DNA of 29,474 nucleotides, taken from the NCBI GenBank assembly GCA_964358855.1, contig CAYHQQ010000049.1:1-29474 (forward strand), given 5' to 3'. Each line of letters starts with the position of its first letter. Position 1 is the first letter of the stretch. This document shows, piece by piece, positions 26,766 through 29,474 of the stretch. Source of the DNA: UBA2396 sp038042175 (GTDB lineage Bacteria > Planctomycetota > Phycisphaerae > Phycisphaerales > UBA1924). The notes beneath the pieces were generated by a model, which saw only the letters and a program-made list of their open reading frames with translations, ran no database searches and had not been told where the DNA came from. The position numbers and the translations under genes were made by a program.

Positions 26766-27341
26766 ATGCGCATGAACGTTTCCGCCAAGCCAAACAGTTT
26801 GCAAACATACCAGGTGCTTTTTTACGATCAGGCGTTCAGCGAGGAGCGCTTCCCGATCCACCGCAAACGAATCGTCCGAGTGCCCGGAGTCGACTTTGAG
26901 GCGTGGCTCATGCCCGGATCGCACGTGCTGCGGTTCATCAAGGGCGGGGTGACGGCCTGCGAGTTTGTGACCGACCTGGATCGCAACATTCCCTCGCCGG
27001 GACTGCTCAGCGCCTTTTTGGCCGCAGGCGAGCACGAGTTTGAGCACTGTCTTGAGAGCAAGACGGTCTGCGGCACGACCGCCCAGGGGCGGGTGACGTA
27101 CATGCTCAGCGTGCAGACCGAGACGCTCAGCGACAACGTGTACGGGTCGGTCTTCGAGGAGATGAGGGTCCACGCCAAGGACTCGCACTCCCTCGCCCAT
27201 CACTGGGAGGACGACGCGGGCCCGTGCATGAGCCTCATCGACGTGCAGCGCCACGTCGGCCAGCTCCACGTCCAGGCGTACCACCTGGTCGCGTCGCAGG
27301 GGATCGTCCTGCGAACGCAGTCGATCTTCGAGCACGCCTGA
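26766..27341 (+). CDS. DUF2617-like hypothetical protein
   Basis: 191 residues. GGAG lies four bases before the first ATG and ten before a second in-frame ATG at 26772, so either start is possible. The pattern SHVLRFIKGGVTACEFVTDL, GLLSAFLAAGEHEFEH, and a VQTETLSDNVYGSVFEEM segment resembles DUF2617, a family of unknown function that I recall from other bacteria; the match is from memory. It is soluble, with no signal or membrane segment. It is divergent from the HEAT-type gene across 248 bp. Nothing points to a pathway. Confidence 0.8.
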   Translation: MRMNVSAKPNSLQTYQVLFYDQAFSEERFPIHRKRIVRVPGVDFEAWLMPGSHVLRFIKGGVTACEFVTDLDRNIPSPGLLSAFLAAGEHEFEHCLESKTVCGTTAQGRVTYMLSVQTETLSDNVYGSVFEEMRVHAKDSHSLAHHWEDDAGPCMSLIDVQRHVGQLHVQAYHLVASQGIVLRTQSIFEHA

Positions 27342-27385
27342 GCGGAATCCTGCTGGATCCGCGTGAACGACCCTATAGTCCGGGC

Positions 27386-27436
27386 ATGATGGCCTGCTGC
27401 GCGACCGGCATTCGTCGAATTATCACGCCCCGCTGA
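27386..27436 (+). other. Possible Ile-containing leader ORF upstream of ileS
   Basis: A 16-codon frame (MMACCATGIRRIITPR) starts shortly after a TATAGT box (27374-27379), and its stop lies within a hairpin (GCCCCG with CGGGGC, plus inner GGTGC/GCACC). It has three Ile codons in five positions. A second hairpin, CCCGTCGGCC-AA-GGCCGGCGGG (27505-27526), lies 22 bases before the ileS ATG. This layout would fit translation-dependent attenuation by isoleucine supply. It has no clear ribosome binding site and no U tract, so it may be chance. Confidence 0.25.
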
Positions 27437-27548
27437 GGTGCTCTTCGCACCCGTCGGGGCCGGTGTCGTTGCACGTATCATCCACACTTCCAGACCCAAA
27501 TTCGCCCGTCGGCCAAGGCCGGCGGGGTGCTGTCGACCGGATCACGCC

Positions 27549-29474
27549 ATGAATCAACCCCAAACGCCTTCCACCCCTTCCACGCCTCCACCCGCCGGGC
27601 CCTCGGCCGAGGCCGCAAAGGGCCGCTCGTACAAGGACACCCTGAACCTGCCCAAGACCGCGTTTGCCATGAAGGCGAATCTGGTGCAGAACGAGCCCGC
27701 GAGCGTGAAGCGCTGGGCGGGCATGAAGCTGTATGAGAGGGTGCGCGAGAAGAGCAAGGGCAAGCCCAAGTTCGTGTTCCACGATGGGCCGCCTTACGCG
27801 AACGGGAATCTGCACCTGGGGCACCTGTTGAACCGGTGCCTGAAGGACTTTGTGGTGCGGAGCCGCACGATGATGGGGTTTGATTGCCCGTTCATCCCGG
27901 GGTGGGATTGCCACGGGTTGCCGATCGAGCACAAGGTGATGACGGACATGATGGAGAAGGGCAAGGCGGCCAAGCTGCAGACGATGCCCGATGACCAGCG
28001 CCGGATGATCGTGCGCCGGGAGTGCCAGGCGCACGCGGAGAAGTACCAGAAGCTGCAGCGCGGGCAGATGGAGCGATTCCTCACGCTGGCGGACTACGAG
28101 AATCCGTACCTGACGATGAAGCCCGAGTTTGAGGGCGCGACGCTGGAGGTGCTGGCGGATCTGATGTCGCAGGGTCTGGTGTTTCGCGCGCTCAAGCCGG
28201 TGCACTGGTCGATCGCCAACGAGACGGCCCTGGCGGAGGCGGAGCTTGAGTACTACGACCGTGAGGACCTGTCGGTGTACGTTGACTTTGAGGCGGCGGA
28301 CTTGGACGCGGTATATGACGCGTTTGGACTCAAGGCAGAGGAAGAAGACACTAACGCAGAGGCCGCAGAGAGCACAGAGGGGGAAAATGAGGAAGCGGCG
28401 AAGGTTCCCAAGCCTGGGACCAGGCCAATGGTGCGGCCGTCGTTCATGATCTGGACGACGACTCCTTGGACGCTGCCGGCGAACATGGGGATCGCGGTGA
28501 ATCCCAAATTCGAGTACGCGTGCGTATGGATGGACGGGGCGGTGACGGTAGTGGCGGCCGATGCGGTGGCGAAGCTGGTGAAGATGCCGACGGGGGAGCA
28601 CACCGTCGAGAACCACGTGGTGCTGGCGACGTGCAGCGGCGCGAAGCTCCTGGGGCTGGCGTACAAGCATCCGTTCATGAAGCCCTGGGAGGACGCCAAG
28701 GCGACGGTCTGGCGCGTGGTCGGGGCGGACTATGTCACGCTCGAGGACGGCACGGGCCTGGTGCACACCGCCCCGGGACACGGCACCGAGGACTATCAGA
28801 CGGGTCTGCGCGAGGGAATTCCGGTGTATTGCCCCGTCACAGCCAACGGCACCTACGACGCGAAGGACGCGCGGTTGCCCGAGTGGCTCTTCAAGGATGG
28901 CGAGGCGCGGACGCAGACGCTTGAGATCTGGGCGGCCAACTCGCTGGTGACGCAGCAGCTCAAGAGCAGCGGGCACCTGTTCTTCAGCCACAAGTTCACG
29001 CACAGCTATCCCCACGACTGGCGCAGCAAGACGCCGGTGATCTTCCGGTGTACGGAGCAGTGGTTCGTGGGAGTCGACCGCAAGACCCGGCACAATGGGG
29101 CATCGCTGCGCGATCTGGCCCTCTCTCGGACCGACTCGGGAGTGCAGTTTGTGCCCGAGTGGGGCAAGAATCGGATGCGGGGCATGCTTGAGAGCCGTCC
29201 CGACTGGTGCATCAGTCGCCAGCGAACGTGGGGACTGCCGATCCCGGCGTTCTTCACGCCCGAGGGTGAGTGCTTCATGACGCCCGCGGTGGTGAGGGCT
29301 GTGGCGAAACTTGTGCGAGAGAAGGGGTCGGACGTGTGGTTCGCGTCGACGCCGGCCGAATTGCTGAAGTATTACGACGTCGCGAGCGATCCTGACTTGA
29401 CAGAGCCCCCGGCGCAAGCCGGGGGGGGAAGTGGTGGAACGGGTGGAGTATCCGTGAGCAAGCGGACGCTTGCC
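27549..29474 (+). CDS. ileS: Isoleucyl-tRNA synthetase (3' end cut by window)
   Basis: IleRS charges tRNA-Ile with isoleucine. 642 codons are present, open to the window edge. The HIGH-type motif is GNLHLGH (His89 to His92). The conserved PGWDCHGLPIEHKV and the editing-domain WTTTPWTLPANMG are intact. The window ends before the KMSKS loop. A Pro/Thr/Ser-rich N-terminal extension of about 26 residues precedes the usual start at SYKDTLNLPKTAF. Two in-frame repeat stretches are notable. Residues 268-278 (TNAEAAESTEG region) are a copy of the dispersed CGCAGAG repeat. Bases 29406-29425 form a perfect hairpin encoding EPPAQAGG. Both lie in places where family members vary. There is no strong ribosome binding site before the ATG. 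The window ends in this gene, so downstream features cannot be judged. Confidence 0.97.
   Translation, partial: MNQPQTPSTPSTPPPAGPSAEAAKGRSYKDTLNLPKTAFAMKANLVQNEPASVKRWAGMKLYERVREKSKGKPKFVFHDGPPYANGNLHLGHLLNRCLKDFVVRSRTMMGFDCPFIPGWDCHGLPIEHKVMTDMMEKGKAAKLQTMPDDQRRMIVRRECQAHAEKYQKLQRGQMERFLTLADYENPYLTMKPEFEGATLEVLADLMSQGLVFRALKPVHWSIANETALAEAELEYYDREDLSVYVDFEAADLDAVYDAFGLKAEEEDTNAEAAESTEGENEEAAKVPKPGTRPMVRPSFMIWTTTPWTLPANMGIAVNPKFEYACVWMDGAVTVVAADAVAKLVKMPTGEHTVENHVVLATCSGAKLLGLAYKHPFMKPWEDAKATVWRVVGADYVTLEDGTGLVHTAPGHGTEDYQTGLREGIPVYCPVTANGTYDAKDARLPEWLFKDGEARTQTLEIWAANSLVTQQLKSSGHLFFSHKFTHSYPHDWRSKTPVIFRCTEQWFVGVDRKTRHNGASLRDLALSRTDSGVQFVPEWGKNRMRGMLESRPDWCISRQRTWGLPIPAFFTPEGECFMTPAVVRAVAKLVREKGSDVWFASTPAELLKYYDVASDPDLTEPPAQAGGGSGGTGGVSVSKRTLA
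28352..28380 (+). repeat. Dispersed CGCAGAG repeat arm inside ileS
   Basis: TAACGCAGAGGCCGCAGAGA followed by GCACAGAGG differs at only two of 29 positions from the intergenic repeat arm at 8832-8860. Here it is read in frame within the IleRS editing domain, in an acidic loop just before MVRPSFMIWTTTPW. The inverted partner arm seen at 8914-8933 is not present. Confidence 0.85.
29406..29425 (+). repeat. Perfect palindrome inside ileS
   Basis: CCCCCGGC-GCAA-GCCGGGGG is an 8-bp perfect stem, encoding part of TEPPAQAGGGSGG. The Gly-rich tract that follows looks like repeat-derived linker. It resembles the hairpins after rpoC (CCGGGGGC arms), so it may be another short translated repeat. Confidence 0.65.

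Noticed and set aside
26548..26775. 75-codon frame between the HEAT-type and DUF2617-like genes
   Set aside because: Its GTG start lacks a proper ribosome binding site, it overlaps the next gene start, and no family features are seen.
27423..29417. 664-codon open frame on the minus strand opposite ileS
   Set aside because: It is antisense to ileS, whose motifs are unmistakable; the antisense product is Arg/His/Leu-rich, as expected from the complement of a high-GC gene.

Overview
The window is about 65% GC, densely coding chromosomal DNA. It most likely comes from a planctomycete of the Phycisphaerae type. That placement is inference from the gene set and is not a database result. Supporting signs are a eukaryote-like adenylosuccinate lyase, a surface protein with a PEP-CTERM-like tail, a dockerin-like tail on a beta-propeller protein, a stand-alone pseudopilin, and abundant palindromic repeats of a kind I associate with planctomycete genomes.

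Layout. 0-3.6 kb: 3' part of rpoC with a strong terminator, then a cluster of nested palindromes. 3.9-8.8 kb: a minus-strand operon that begins with a consensus promoter and a cobalamin riboswitch. It encodes a secreted PEP-CTERM-like protein, a secreted PQQ-type beta-propeller with calcium-loop repeats, a pseudopilin and a BFD-like [2Fe-2S] protein, with a further hypothetical gene behind. 8.9-12.8 kb: carB (minus), enlarged by insertions. 13.0-14.6 kb: a secreted Ser-rich low-complexity protein, an AhpD-like protein and a small hypothetical gene. 14.6-17.4 kb: a REP-associated tyrosine transposase (RAYT) gene surrounded by at least five copies or part-copies of one palindromic repeat family; one copy lies in frame inside purB. 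17.4-20.8 kb: an HD-GYP phosphodiesterase, murJ and a short-chain dehydrogenase. 20.8-24.0 kb: an FG/NQ-rich low-complexity protein divergent from an STN/secretin-N-like exported protein, then a bacterial PH-domain membrane protein. 24.0-27.3 kb: a small membrane protein and a HEAT-type protein, divergent from a DUF2617-like gene. 27.5 kb to the end: ileS, cut by the window edge.

Two stories stand out. First, the RAYT and its repeats look like an active or recently active system. Repeats lie next to the transposase, fill the intergenic spaces around purB, and are translated as a 48-residue insert in PurB. A different dispersed repeat is translated inside IleRS, and a possible repeat remnant is translated inside CarB. 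Essential enzymes here therefore tolerate palindromic repeats as in-frame peptide insertions. Second, a B12 riboswitch heads an operon of surface and exported proteins rather than a known transporter or biosynthesis gene. By analogy with the surface B12-binding proteins of Bacteroidetes, this could be an undescribed cobalamin capture system; that role is inference.

Gene calls for rpoC, carB, purB, murJ, ileS, the HD-GYP protein and the SDR are firm. Several starts were moved downstream of the longest open frame because a ribosome binding site and signal peptide, or the family's usual N-terminus, support the later codon.
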